A stretch of 64,000 nt of DNA from Stereocaulon alpinum (taxonomy: Eukaryota; Ascomycota; Lecanoromycetes; Lecanorales; Stereocaulaceae), in assembly GCA_018257865.1 (NCBI GenBank), contig JAEUBA010000031.1:248001-312000 (forward strand), given 5' to 3'. Each line of letters starts with the position of its first letter. Positions within the stretch are counted from its first letter, which is position 1. This document shows, one piece after another, positions 33,540-44,068 of the stretch. The notes under the pieces are model-generated. The model saw nothing but the letters and a program-made list of their open reading frames with translations. It was not told where the DNA came from and did no database searches. Made by a program: the position numbers and the translations under genes.

Positions 33540-33780
33540 ACCTCGACTAAGGCAGGTTCCCTGATGTAGGAGGAGCTGGAGGGTGAGACTGTCCGCCAGC
33601 ATAGCCTCGCATATGTTGAGAAGGGGTGGAGCCACCCTGGCCGCAGAGGAAAGGCCACTGCTTGGCTGGTGGGGGCGAGAACCCTGTTCTTGTCTTGGAC
33701 CCTTAGGCGTTGAAGCCTACAACTGTGCTTTCGCAGTCTCCTTCTCCTCCTCCCTCTCCTTCAACGGGAATCACCCCACC
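33540..33780 (-). pseudogene. family A fragment (RGG/Pro-rich part)
   Basis: The minus strand reads AGGQSHPPAPPTSGNLP, then a stop, then SRWSD, matching AGGQSHPPARPTSGN and SRWSS of A1 (about residues 185-205). The match ends exactly where the purine/TATA module begins. Upstream sequence matches the part of A1 before this motif, with frame breaks. Confidence 0.6.
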
Positions 33781-33860
33781 ATCTCCACTGGAAGAAGAAA
33801 AAGAAGATAGAAGGAAAGGCTGATATATGAATATATATATATATTATAGCGGCGTCTCGT
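33781..33860 (+). repeat. purine/TATA module copy
   Basis: CACTGGAAGAAGAAAAAGAAG, GGAAAGGCTGATATATGAAT, TATATATATTATAGCGGCGT. The flank CCACCATCTCCACTGG also precedes the copy at 32673, so a block larger than the module was duplicated. Confidence 0.85.
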
Positions 33861-33879
33861 TGCTGGTGATTGCTACAGT

Positions 33880-33990
33880 ATGGCTAAACCTATAAGAATA
33901 GACTATTCAAACGTTGTAGATAGACTTTGTCATTGAGGAGCACCAAGTTCAGGGTCTCAATCAGAAACTTGAGGTGTTTGCTAAGTTCGG
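33880..33990 (-). pseudogene. family C N-terminal fragment
   Basis: The minus strand reads SELSKHLKFLIETLNLVLLN and then LQRLNSLFL, followed by a stop; it aligns with SELRKLLRTLIKTLKSVLLD and LQRLNGLIL of C3. It directly follows the end of the A2 fragment, so A and C pieces are joined here. Confidence 0.6.
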
Positions 33991-34799
33991 AATTCGAGGT
34001 ACTTAGTAAAGTGTTGTGCGACGTCCTGCTCCCCTCCCCACGTCTTCGACCTCCTCACCTCCGAGCCCTCGAGTCCCAAGGTGGCTCAGTCTTTACTGGA
34101 GCCACGGGCTCGATCTGCTCATCTTTTCGGTTGTCTCGAAGCTCGGCTTCAAGCCTGGCTGTCTGCCGTCGCAGCCCCCGCACCTCCGCAAGCAAGCCGC
34201 CCATCTGGGGGGACCGCCTCGACTGGTACGGCGACCAAGGCAGGTTTCCTGATGTAGGACGAGCTGGAGGGTGGGAGCCACCAGCATTGCCTCGCATAGG
34301 TTGAGAAGGGGTGAGGAAAGGCCACCGCGTGGCTGGTGGGGGCGAGAAAACTGATCTTGTCTTGGGCCCTTAGGCGCCCGAAGCCTACAACTGTGCTGTA
34401 GCAGCTTCCTACTCCTCCTCCCTCTCCTTCAGTCTGCAACGAGTCCCAAGGCGGCTCAGTCTTTACTGGAGCCACGAGCTCGATCTGCTCATTTTTTCGA
34501 TTGTCTCGACGCTCGGCTTCAAGGCAGACCGCCATCCGCTGCTGCTCTGCGAGCAAGCTAGCGTTGATGTGTATCAACTCGGACCTCTCCTGTTCAGCCT
34601 TCTTCTTCTCTGCTGCAGCTTTCTTCTTCGCCTTCTCCTTCGTCTTCTTCTTCGCCGCCTCTCTCTCCTCTCTCGCCTCCTTCTCCCTCTTCTCCATCGC
34701 CTGCACCTGCTCCTGCACCTCCGCCTGCACCTGCTCCTTGACTTTCTGTGCCGCCTTCTCTTGATCACGGTCATTGACGGGACCGCTAAGTTCGGAGTT
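33991..34799 (-). pseudogene. family A remnant A2, internally duplicated and frame-broken
   Basis: Starts at the module edge with SELSGPVNDRDQEKAAQ (A1: VESGPVKDRDQEKAAQ). It continues through the coiled coil (EREAAKKKTKEKAKKKAAAE) and SELIHINASLLAEQQRMAV. Then it jumps straight to the tail LVAPVKTEPPWDS, skipping the Trp-rich region of A1. After a frame change it repeats QPMRGNAGG, HPPARPTSGN and a second tail EPVAPVKTEPPWDS. So part of the gene was duplicated in tandem with an internal deletion. I count it as a decayed copy, although the first ORF (34802-34149) is 217 aa. Confidence 0.65.
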
Positions 34800-34910
34800 C
34801 AAAAAGAGAGAAAAGGAAAGGCTGATGTATAAATATATATATACCTACACTAAGCCACTAGTGAGGTATCGAGCTAATCATAAGCTAATATATATTGGGT
34901 AAAGATAGCA
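34800..34910 (+). repeat. purine/TATA module copy with GCCACTAGTGAGG tail
   Basis: AAAAAGAGAGAAAAGGAAAG, GCTGATGTATAAATATATAT, then AAGCCACTAGTGAGGTATCG, AGCTAATATA and GGTAAAGATAGC. It matches 18100-18210 over the whole tail. Confidence 0.8.
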
Positions 34911-35003
34911 GATTCCCTTCAACTCTGTCGGGGATCGGTTTCGATCCACCATCCACACTGAGAGAAGAAACAAAAGAGGAGAAGAGCTGATACGCGAAGA
35001 CAG

Positions 35004-35150
35004 TCTTGGGCGGAAGCCCACAGACTCCAGCATACGATTGACTGTAGCTAGGTCGTCCCCAGTGTACCTTGGCTGAAGAAGAAAAAGAAGAGAAGAGAAG
35101 GGACTAGGAGACGAATATATATCCACACCGAGCAACTGGTGAAGGAGCCA
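35004..35150 (+). repeat. solitary 55-bp hairpin unit followed by purine/TATA module
   Basis: CTTGGGCGGAAGCCCACAGA at about 35005, then CAGCATACGATTGACTGTAG, GGTCGTCCCCAGTGTACCTT, a GAAGAAAAAGAAGAG run and ACGAATATATAT. The same order is found at 16606-16735, which shows the parts travel together. Confidence 0.8.
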
Positions 35151-35446
35151 AAACCTAGCTCGGTACTAGATTGGTAATGATATCCATTCAACATTCTCTC
35201 TTTCTTTTTTTCTTCTCTTCGTGTTCACACGGAGCTAGCTTGGTACTGATATTCATTCATACATTCTCTCCTCCGTTTCTTCGTTTCTTCGTCTTCACGG
35301 GTTGTACTTACTGATGAAGTGCAGAAATGTCAAGCTAGGCTTCACCAATGTGCAGTAACAAGAGACTTCACCAAATGCAGCAACACGAGAGGCTTCACCA
35401 AAGTTACAAAGTACAACTCGACTCTTTCCCAACCAACACACCGCTC
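35151..35446. other. intergenic with short direct repeats
   Basis: GGCTTCACCAA or GACTTCACCAA occurs three times between 35338 and 35400, spaced about 30 bp. Otherwise nothing. Confidence 0.5.
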
Positions 35447-37187
35447 TCAGGGCCTCTTCCCACGTGCTTCACTCTTCAGTGGAATCTTGGGCGGACTATC
35501 CCGTGGCTGCTTCATCTTGGCCAACATCCTGCTATCTTTCCTCGCATGCACCTTGCTTGGCGACAATTCCCAGTCCAGTCTCTCAAAGTTCATACCACCC
35601 TCATCCTCGCCCTTCCTCAATTTGTCATAGCTCTCAGTCCCCTTCCTCCCTGGGATTCGTACTTCAATATTTTCTTTATCCATGTTCCTCCGCAGCACGG
35701 CTTTGTCTGGAGATGTAAGGCGTACAGTACCAGGAGAGATACTGCCGGCTGCAATCGGTCTGGTGGCCGACCTTGTGGGAGAGTGGATGCACGTTTGAGA
35801 CCTTTTCGGACCCACGGACTGTACCCGCATTCGAGGCTGAAGGTTCACATCCTCCCCTGGCCAGATGGCGAGGCGGCCTTCTCGTTGCTGAGCCTGAGAA
35901 TGAGATTGGGGTAGAGCGTCGTATGTTTGCTGCTCTTGCGCATATGTCCAAAAGTCCGCAGGAGGCAATGAAGGTCTAGAGGCGGGACGCACAGGTCGGC
36001 CGCCGTTGCGCAGGGTGTGGCTTTTGTAAAGGTAGCGTTGTGGTATGGCTGGTACTGGTATTGCTACTTCAGATCTGAAGCTGGCGCTTCGAGTACTTTG
36101 ATGATCGGGTTGTGAAGCTGTTCTAGGACTGTTCAAGATGTCTGTTTCCGCGCTTGTGGATTGGCTGTACACTGACGAGGACCTACGACCGAGGGTAGGC
36201 CGGCTGATATTGCTGGGAGACTCTGCGGTATAGCTCCGGCTGTAAGGAGGTCGGCTGAAATGGTTGGTGGTCTGTCTCGGCAAGGAGCGCGGGAGAAGGG
36301 TTGTTTGCGAGAGCGCGAGAACCATCTGGTCGAAGCCATGTTGAAACGGTGGATGCTGGTATGCTGGAGGCGGCTCAAAGTCCAACCGTGGAAGCCATGA
36401 TCGCCGACCCCGAGGTTGTGGTGTCGGCGTCACTGGCGTAGAAAACGAACGAATGCCGAGACTCTTTTCAACAAAAGTGGTGGCGAAGCTGGACTGGCTG
36501 GAGAAGTCGAGCTCCTCTTCCTTGTGATTCCTGGAGCTGATACCTGTGGACGATGCAGCGAAAGGTCGATCGGAAGATTTGAGAGCATAGCACAAGACAC
36601 AAGAGTTCAATCTTATAAGTGTCAATCTTGACCCAACGATAAGAGGTTTCGGTATACGTACAAGTTGAGAAGAGATCCCGCAACACTAGCCCGCTGTATC
36701 TTGCAGCCATCGAGAGTCTTCCACATGAGCGTCGCAGGAGCGTTCTTCGAGCAAAACGGGGCCTTGGAAGCTCCTACCAACCCCACGATGGACGACGTTA
36801 ACCAAGCCACGAGTACCATCCCCGATAACATCATGCATGATGAGTGAAGAGTGTTGTTGTGTTGGCGATAGAAGCTCGCACTGTCCCTGGCATACCGCCA
36901 TGAGAGAACATGATGGAGAACCAGATACGTCAGGTTCAGCGCGGACTACAGATGATGGACTCAGCTTCTGCTACTCACGGGCTGATACACAGACTTACGG
37001 CAGCAAAAGTCACTGTAATTCCGGTAAGAGCCACAACGTTTCTTGGACCAATGACGTAAAAGTAGGTAGCACTTGCAACTCCAAGTATCGACGCTAGTAT
37101 CATGGAGTATAGACAATTGATGATCGTTTTCAAGGGCCCCCGACCATCCGGTGGCTTTGCCAATGATTCGCGCCGCCATCGAAACAT
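35447..37187 (-). CDS. four-span membrane protein with long cytoplasmic tail, 530 aa
   Basis: Three exons, 37187-36979, 36880-36662 and 36611-35447, with introns of 98 nt (GTGAGT...ACAG) and 50 nt (GTACGT...TAAG), give 530 aa. Hydrophobic segments lie at about residues 22-45 (CLYSMILASILGVASATYFY), 50-68, 88-108 (MVLVAWLTSSIVGLVG) and 136-150. The rest (about 160-530) is a Ser/Pro/Arg-rich tail without obvious domain, ending in a basic stretch (KSEARGKRP). The layout resembles small fungal tetraspan/MARVEL-like plasma-membrane proteins, but I cannot name the family. The start is the first ATG, giving a basic cytoplasmic N-terminus (FRWRRESLAK). Confidence 0.75.
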
Positions 37188-37531
37188 ACTGACGGAGGTA
37201 TCTTGAATAGGCTCCGGTCAACGCTGATTGCTATTATGTTCACGGTTTATTTTCAGGGAAGAGAAAGTTTCCGACGATTGCATTATACAAGGGGTAATGA
37301 AGCTATTCAAACAAATCAGGTGGCTGGTGATCAAGGATTCAAAAGTACAATGTCATGTGCAATACCCCAGATCTTAAGTATACGCAATTTTTCAGCGTGG
37401 AGGAATGCATCACTACGGCAACTCGTTACGATGTGTCGCGTGATGCCTAGCTTACCTTTCCAACATTCCTCGGATCATGAGTTGATCCCTCATCATCGCG
37501 AGGGAAAACATCAAAGTGGTAGAGTCGACTT

Positions 37532-38851
37532 TCAGGTCTTGCGACGTTTCTTCGTCCTCGGAGCGTTGAGGTTGTGTGTATCCTGGTTGACCTCAGCGGA
37601 CCTTTTTGGTCCAAGATTTTTTTCAGACTTTGTGTGCCTAGCCCTTCTGAGATTATCGGGTTTTTGGTCGGACTGAACTGATGATCGAAGCTCTTTTACA
37701 TCACGGCCTCTTTTTGCGCGTGGCTTTGTCTTGCGATCTGATGGTGTTCTATTGCCAGAGTCTCCATTCTCGGCACTCTCCTGGTATTCGTCATGCGCAG
37801 TAGACGGAGCTGACGCTTCCAAGGACCATCCGCTCCATTGTGCAATCTCGGCCTCAGGGTCCCACGAAATCTTCCCCTCTCTCAATTCCTCGTTGCAGTT
37901 GCCCAGCCAATCGGCCACAACCTCACCTGTGTTCCTGCCAACATCCTGCGTTCCAGCTTTAGGCTTCATATTCATTCCATGGTCGGCATCCTGGACAACG
38001 ACTCTCCAGGTCTTGCATTTCATCTTCCTGCGCACAGCCTCAAGTCTGTCGAGATCGCACATACTATCATGATCCCCACTGACAAAGATGACCTTGATGA
38101 ATTCTGGCAGATCAAGCAGTATCTCATCACGGACCTCCTTGTCAGTATGCAATGGGTAGCTAACCAGCACCAGATGAGTTGTATCCTTGGTAGCAGCCAT
38201 CACTGCAGCTCTTGCACCCATGCTTCTTCCCCCTAGGCTAGTCGCCGATATCTTCACTCCATGACCGTTGTGCTCACCCCGGGACTCGATGACTGCGGCG
38301 AACATCTTGACCCTTGACTTGAGATTCATGTTGCCCTTGAAACAGAATATCTTCGGACGAGAAGCTAGGGAGACAAAACCATGAGTAAAGTTAGCCATAG
38401 CTTCAGATTGCAACGTGCCACCTGCGCCGTGTGTGAATATCAGATCTGGCTCAGTCCAATGGAGGTCTCCGATATATTTAGCACTATATAGACATTCAAT
38501 TGGTGCCTTGGGGGGCAGGTCGACCACTACAGAGCGCTGTGCCATTGAAGGGTCTTGGCTTACATCTCCATCTGGATGTTTAGTGTCATCAGATCGCTCC
38601 AGTGGGCCTTTGAGTATGCTTTCGACAACATCAGGGGCAGTGTTCTCATCATGGACAATGCTGTCGATGGACAATCCACTATTCTTCCAGGCCGCGTGGA
38701 TTCTTGATCTGAGCGGAGTATCGCATTCGGGCTGATCTTCGTTAGTGATCAGGTAAGGCATTCCTTTCAGCTGTACAGTCGTGGATCTGATGATCGAGAT
38801 TTGGAGATCTGGGGTTATTGATGGTTGCAAGCCAGAACATGTCGGTGCCAA
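37532..38851 (-). CDS. KANL3/Tex30-type alpha/beta-hydrolase-like protein, 439 aa
   Basis: Single exon as read. The hydrolase fold spans about residues 120-330: LIFTHGAGG (oxyanion-hole strand and loop, 137-145), nucleophile elbow GRSMG with Ser210, VIFVSGDHDSMC (acid residue, Asp260 or Asp262) and DADHGM with His291. This set matches the KANL3/Tex30 family, whose biochemical reaction is not well established. The N-terminal 110 residues are poorly conserved-looking. The C-terminal 110 residues are basic and low complexity, ending in KKRRKT, a likely nuclear localisation signal. An additional upstream exon cannot be excluded. Confidence 0.85.
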   Translation of the reverse strand: MAPTCSGLQPSITPDLQISIIRSTTVQLKGMPYLITNEDQPECDTPLRSRIHAAWKNSGLSIDSIVHDENTAPDVVESILKGPLERSDDTKHPDGDVSQDPSMAQRSVVVDLPPKAPIECLYSAKYIGDLHWTEPDLIFTHGAGGTLQSEAMANFTHGFVSLASRPKIFCFKGNMNLKSRVKMFAAVIESRGEHNGHGVKISATSLGGRSMGARAAVMAATKDTTHLVLVSYPLHTDKEVRDEILLDLPEFIKVIFVSGDHDSMCDLDRLEAVRRKMKCKTWRVVVQDADHGMNMKPKAGTQDVGRNTGEVVADWLGNCNEELREGKISWDPEAEIAQWSGWSLEASAPSTAHDEYQESAENGDSGNRTPSDRKTKPRAKRGRDVKELRSSVQSDQKPDNLRRARHTKSEKNLGPKRSAEVNQDTHNLNAPRTKKRRKT

Positions 38852-40015
38852 GGCTCATGTATATGCTTGGCCAATCGTAGCGTGGATATTGAGGGACGCT
38901 AAGAATGCACCGGGATTGTTAGCGCGCTACGATGCTCAACGACGGATGAGGATCTAGAATGGGATAAGCGCGCTTCATGTTTTGAGGTGTTTGAGAAGAT
39001 CTAGCTTACACCATCGTCACAGCTAAACATAAATAGGGTGGTTGCGTCTTTCGGAGTGCTAGGAGGCGAATTGGCCAATCTCTAGGATACTTTGGTCGAT
39101 CAACAGATGGGAAACCCAAGGTAATAGGGAGTCTTCTCTTGTGAGATACAGGCTATGATACAGTAGTGTCGATCTCTCGGGGGATCATCGACTGGGAAGG
39201 AGCAGACGAAACAAAGGTGGAAGGTAGAAACGGGGCTCCTCAAGAACAAGACAGTAGTTCATGGTACCCCGAGAGGGTTTCGGGAGGCGGGCCCTATAGA
39301 CGTCCAAAGCAACTCCAAATTTCACAAATGTATTACACCTGCAACAATACTACTTACGCTATGGATCAGTCTATGCGTAGCTCTTCACTGTCCAGACGAC
39401 TCATTGGTCTATTGAGTATATTCCAGACCCACTATTTGTCAGTATAGCTAAAGAAGGGTGGGACTTGAATGATAGTGGTTGTAAAGTGCTATTTGAGGGG
39501 CTCGCTTGAAGTACTCGCTTATAGGGGGTCCCGCCTGGATAAACATGATCTTTAGGGTGTTCTTGACGAGGGGCAAACGGCCTGCTGCCTCGGCCCGCAT
39601 TAGCGGCGGTATCGGGGATCGACAAAAGCTTGACCTTGCAGCTGCCCCTTGAGGAAGCTCGCCGCCATCAGCCCCAAACAACGACAGCCACTTACAACCC
39701 TCTACACTTTACACCTGTCAATTCAAGCAAAAGAGCTGGCAGATAGGGGACTTTTGACCTTTGATTAGTCCACGGCTATTCGCAATGGCTCCAATGATTC
39801 CAAGACTCTATTCGCCCGCCATGACCGACTGCCTCTCTAGAAGCCGCACGGAACACGCTTCTCTAAAAAGACAATGGCCTTGTCTCGGAGAAGGCGGTCG
39901 ATGGCCGATGACATGTATATCTGCATCTCTTCCCCCTGAGGCTTTCAGAGTCCCTTTCATCCTCGAATGTGACCTCACATGAACATTGCGGCTCACATGA
40001 TCCTTAGAGGCAACA
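38852..40015. other. intergenic, nothing recognised
   Basis: Head-to-head spacer of about 1.2 kb between the hydrolase gene (minus) and the diterpene-synthase relative (plus). Small ORFs on both strands overlap and have no recognisable features. Confidence 0.45.
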
Positions 40016-43000
40016 ATGGACCTCCGCGATGGCAGCGATCGCTCCCAAAAGGCAAGTATGCTCGTCCGCCAATTGATCGAAGAGCATGATCCGAGGTATG
40101 GAGTCGGAACAATGACCTGCTCTATCTACGACACCGCCTGGGTCGCTATGATCGCCAAGACCGTCGACGGTCAGACGAACTATCTATTTCCCTCCAGCTT
40201 CGAACATCTCTTACGGTCCCAGCAGCATGATGGAGGATGGGATGGACACCGGTTTCCATCAGAGGTGGATTCTGTGCTGAATTGTTTAGCTGCGCTCTTA
40301 GCAATATGCCGGCATATTTCCCGCCCCTACCAGATGCGAGAAGCACCTGAAGATCTGGAACACCGGAAGAGTCGAGCTATTTACTTTCTGGAAACCAAAT
40401 TCTCCCAATTAGACGTCAGCTCGACAGCCACACACCCTGATTTCCAGCCTCTAATCACCAAACTCCTGCAGATGCTCGAACAAGAATACGTGCGGTTTGC
40501 CTTTCTGGGACGAGAGCTATTTCTACAAACCAAGCAGAATAGGAGGGGAAATTACAATCTCGCCGCTCTCTACGGAAATACGCGGACGATAGCTACTGGT
40601 TCCTTGGAAGGACGTGTGGGAGAAATTGACTTTGATCGAGTCAGCCAGCACAAGACTTCTGGCTCGATGATGGCTTCACCAGCGTCCACAGCAGCTTATC
40701 TGATGAATTGTTCTGTCTGGGACGACGAGGCTGAAGCGTATCTGCAGCACATCGTATCTGTCGGCAACGGAAAATTCCCCGGTGGCGTGCCTGCCAAGTT
40801 CCCTACAACAGTCTTCGAACTCACTGGTGTCATATCAACATTGCTAGATAATGGGTTCACTTCCAAGGAGCTAGGAACTCTAGCTCTAGAGACTGCGGCC
40901 GGATTCCTGCAAGACTGTCTACAAATGGAGGCCGGTGTCACTGGATTCGCTCCGTATGTAGTGTCTGATGCAGACAATACGGCAAAAGCCATCTCTACAC
41001 TAGCTCTTCTTGGCACCAGTGCCTCACCACAAGGAATGATCCACCGTTTCGAGACTCGAGAGTACTTCAAGACATATATCCAGGACAGGAATCCCAGTTT
41101 TCGGACGAATTGTCTTGTACTCAAGGCTTTGCTCGATCTAGTCCCCGAGAACAGTGAGCAAATGCCACAGATCGAGAAGCTCGTCGTGTTCCTGTGTAAT
41201 TACTGGTGGACTACTAATGGTCGCATCGAAGACGAATCGGTACGTATTGTTTTGCCCCAACATTTATAGGCTACTGACATTGGCACTTAGAACGTGTCAC
41301 CAAATTATCCCGTGATGCTCATGGTTGAGGTCTTTGTACGCCTCATTCAGCTGTGGGCGCGAGGATGTGTGCCTGTTTCGAACGACCCAGCTATCCAGGA
41401 CAAGGTCATCATATGCCTCTTCCAGGCCTTGACCAGAACCCTGCAAGCTCAGGCGTCGAACGGTTCCTGGGGCGGTGGTGGATGCGAGACGACAACTTAT
41501 GCAATTATCACGCTTACTAGGCTTTTCTCTCTGACTTCTGCACCCAAAATAAAACTCCAACTTACAAACGCCATCGAAAATGGCCGTAATCACTTGACTA
41601 GGCACTTCCGGTCCTCGGCTAAGCCTGATCACGTATGGTCTGGCAAAATCACCTCGGGCTCGAGTGTTCTGTACCAAGCGTACGTCCTAGCAGCCCTCCA
41701 AGCACCAGTCTCAGAACATTCAGGCCCCACGATTGAAAGTCATTTCGAAGTTTCCCTGGCCAAGGTCACAATTCGGACAAAGTACTATGCCAAGCAAGCA
41801 TGGTTCACCGGTGTGCCAGAATGGCTAATACAAGCATGTCTCGTAGAGAGCTATCTTTTCCTCCCTCAAATCAGAGATGTCCGACACGCAGTCTTCCCTT
41901 GCGACAGCCTTGACGAGGATTCACATTTCGATACGATACCATTTATATGGATTGCCGCAAGCAATCTCAATCATCAAGCCATCGGAGCTGAGTTCCTCTA
42001 CCAGATGATGACTATTTCGCTCCTCGGCCGGCAACTCGACGATTACATGCAGAACCTGGTGGCAGATACCTTTTCCGGCTGCCTATTCGAAGTTGAGGAT
42101 ATCATATGTGGCATCTTCCAGGAGCTTGAGGTGTCCAGCAAAGACCACTGCTTGTGTGAGGACCATGGTAGTGAGCGATCATCGACAGCCACCGCCATCT
42201 CAGACGTTCGCTCGGTTCTATATCGCTTCATCTCACACGTTTTCAATTATCCGTATGTGCTTAGGGCCAGCGAAAGGGATCAAGCCCAACTCAAGTCTGA
42301 GCTACTGGCCTTCCTGCTCAGCCGTGTCAGTCAGTTGTCGGGACAGCAGGCCTCATCAGCTACAGATCAGACTGCTCATTCCTACACTTTCGCATTCCTC
42401 GGCTGCCTCGTAGGCAATCAGAGCTCTAGAGATGGTGTTGGGCGGAGACACGACTTCCTAGACACTCCCGAGCAGCAATATCTAGCTGCAGATATGTGCC
42501 GCCACATGTCGATCATTAGCTTCATGTCGAGCAATGCCAGAGAGGAACCTCAGCATGTTCGGACGACAGTGGTTGAATCCAGGAGTGTAAGCCTCGGCAG
42601 TGGCGTGCAACCATTGAGTAGGTCCGTTTCGTCAGCTTCTACATCTTCGTCATCATATCCGGAAGAGTCACTGTCACCAGTATCGCCAATGTCTAGCGTT
42701 TCCTCCGTCTCAAGCGGCTCGCCAAGGAACGCTTTCTTCCCCAAATCTCTGGATCAGCTACCTTCAAAGTCTTCACCAATTTCGTCTACTGAACACCTGC
42801 AAATGACTCGTCTCTTTGATCACGAGAGGCGGTGTCTCACACTTTGCTTGGACAGCATTGGAAAAGCTGGTATCAATCAACAGACGGCGAACATACTAAA
42901 GGTATTTGTAGACGCCTCAGAGTTGTCGGAACAGATTTACAATGACCCGAACATCGGAAGCTGCTATGAGCCAAGGACGGCAAATGAGGTCATCGAACAA

Positions 43001-44068
43001 GCTTGCATCCTTGATTCCCCTCTAGCGCCACCAAAGAAAAGAAGAGGCTCAGTAGCTGCAGCTCGAGCGGCTTTGACAGTTCCGCCTCTAGCACCCAAGC
43101 AGAATTCTCCAAAGACTCACTCGCCAGTAGTGGCTCAGCAGCCATCCCAGCCACAGGCTCAGAAACTGGAGCAGCAGCCTAGTCGACACGCATCTCCTCA
43201 ACTACATCCGCGACCATCGCAACAATCACCTCAGAAAACCAACACGAAGCCGTCTCAGCAACCGTATCAACCCACACCTAACCTAGAGCTCCTCCCAGGG
43301 TTTCAACATCAGGCCGAACAGCTTGAACAGGGATGCGAGAATATGCCCCAACAAACGTCTCAACAGATTTACCAAGAGATTTCGCAACAACTATCTCAGG
43401 AAATCTCCCATCGAACCCAGAAACATACTTCGCAAGCTCAAAGCTTCGCAGGAGCCAGTGAGCGCACTTTGACCCCTAGCCAAGAACGAAGAGTAGCCAC
43501 TCCGGTCCCAATGGAACGAGACTGGAGCTGGAACAGGAGACCTGGCTTCCCAGTCCGACGGTCGTCACGTGCATCATCAGAAGTTAGCCGCATTGAACGC
43601 ATCATGAACGATATCGACGGTGTGAAGCTGCAGCCCAGATCTAAGCCTGAGATTCAAAGACGAACAACAAGTGAAAGCGACGCCACCTGGATCCCCCCTC
43701 AACCCAAAATCGACGCACACAGACCTCTAGCAAACAACGATGGCTCAGATGCGGAAGCTATCAAACTCGCTAAAGTTAGGATGCAAACGCAAAAGCGTGC
43801 CGAGTACGAAGCGCAGCGGAAGATCATGGACGCCAGGAGGCAGATCTCTGAAGCACAGGGCCCGAAGAAGTTTGCGAATGGGCTGCAGTCAAAGTCTATG
43901 GTTGATGTCTCGAAGCACGAGGTCAAGCGTAGGGCTACGTGCCCTGAGGAGGGTGGCTGGGTGAAGTCGCCGCCGGCTGTGGTGGAGGTGCCGGGTTTGG
44001 ATCTGCAGAAGGGGAAGTTACATCGGGCTTGTAGGTTGGGCGGGCCGAGGTGGAAGGCGCCTTTCTGA
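40016..44068 (+). CDS. bifunctional diterpene synthase (CPS/KS) relative with altered motifs and ~370-aa extra C-terminus
   Basis: Exons 40016-41239 and 41291-44068, with a 51-nt intron (GTACGT...TTAG), give 1333 aa; fungal CPS/KS enzymes are usually about 950. Family landmarks occur in order: CSIYDTAWVAM, LRSQQHDGGWDG, ASPASTAAYLM, FPTTVFELTGVISTLL, NGSWGGGG and KITSGSSVLYQAYVLAA. The class II motif DxDD reads D318-A-D320-N321: the middle Asp (the proton donor in this family) is kept, the last is Asn. The class I DDxxD/E motif reads DDYMQ (658-662), without its last acidic residue. The downstream NDxxSxxRD/NSE site is not recognisable and is replaced by a Ser-rich insert (residues about 830-900). 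Residues about 966-1333 are a Gln/Pro-rich, basic tail (PPKKRRGS) ending in RIERIMNDIDG and a charged helix. So class II activity is conceivable and class I activity unlikely. No P450 or prenyl synthase is adjacent. Confidence 0.88.

Noticed and set aside
34574..34832. Arg-rich and Leu-rich ORFs on both strands
   Set aside because: Frame shadows of the A2 coiled coil.
12637..35446. Autonomous transposable element
   Set aside because: I looked for reverse transcriptase (YxDD), integrase, transposase and long terminal repeats in the island and found none; only non-coding repeats are seen.
40016..44068. Diterpenoid biosynthetic gene cluster
   Set aside because: No GGPP synthase, cytochrome P450, oxidoreductase or acetyltransferase next to the gene; neighbours are a hydrolase and a HET gene.
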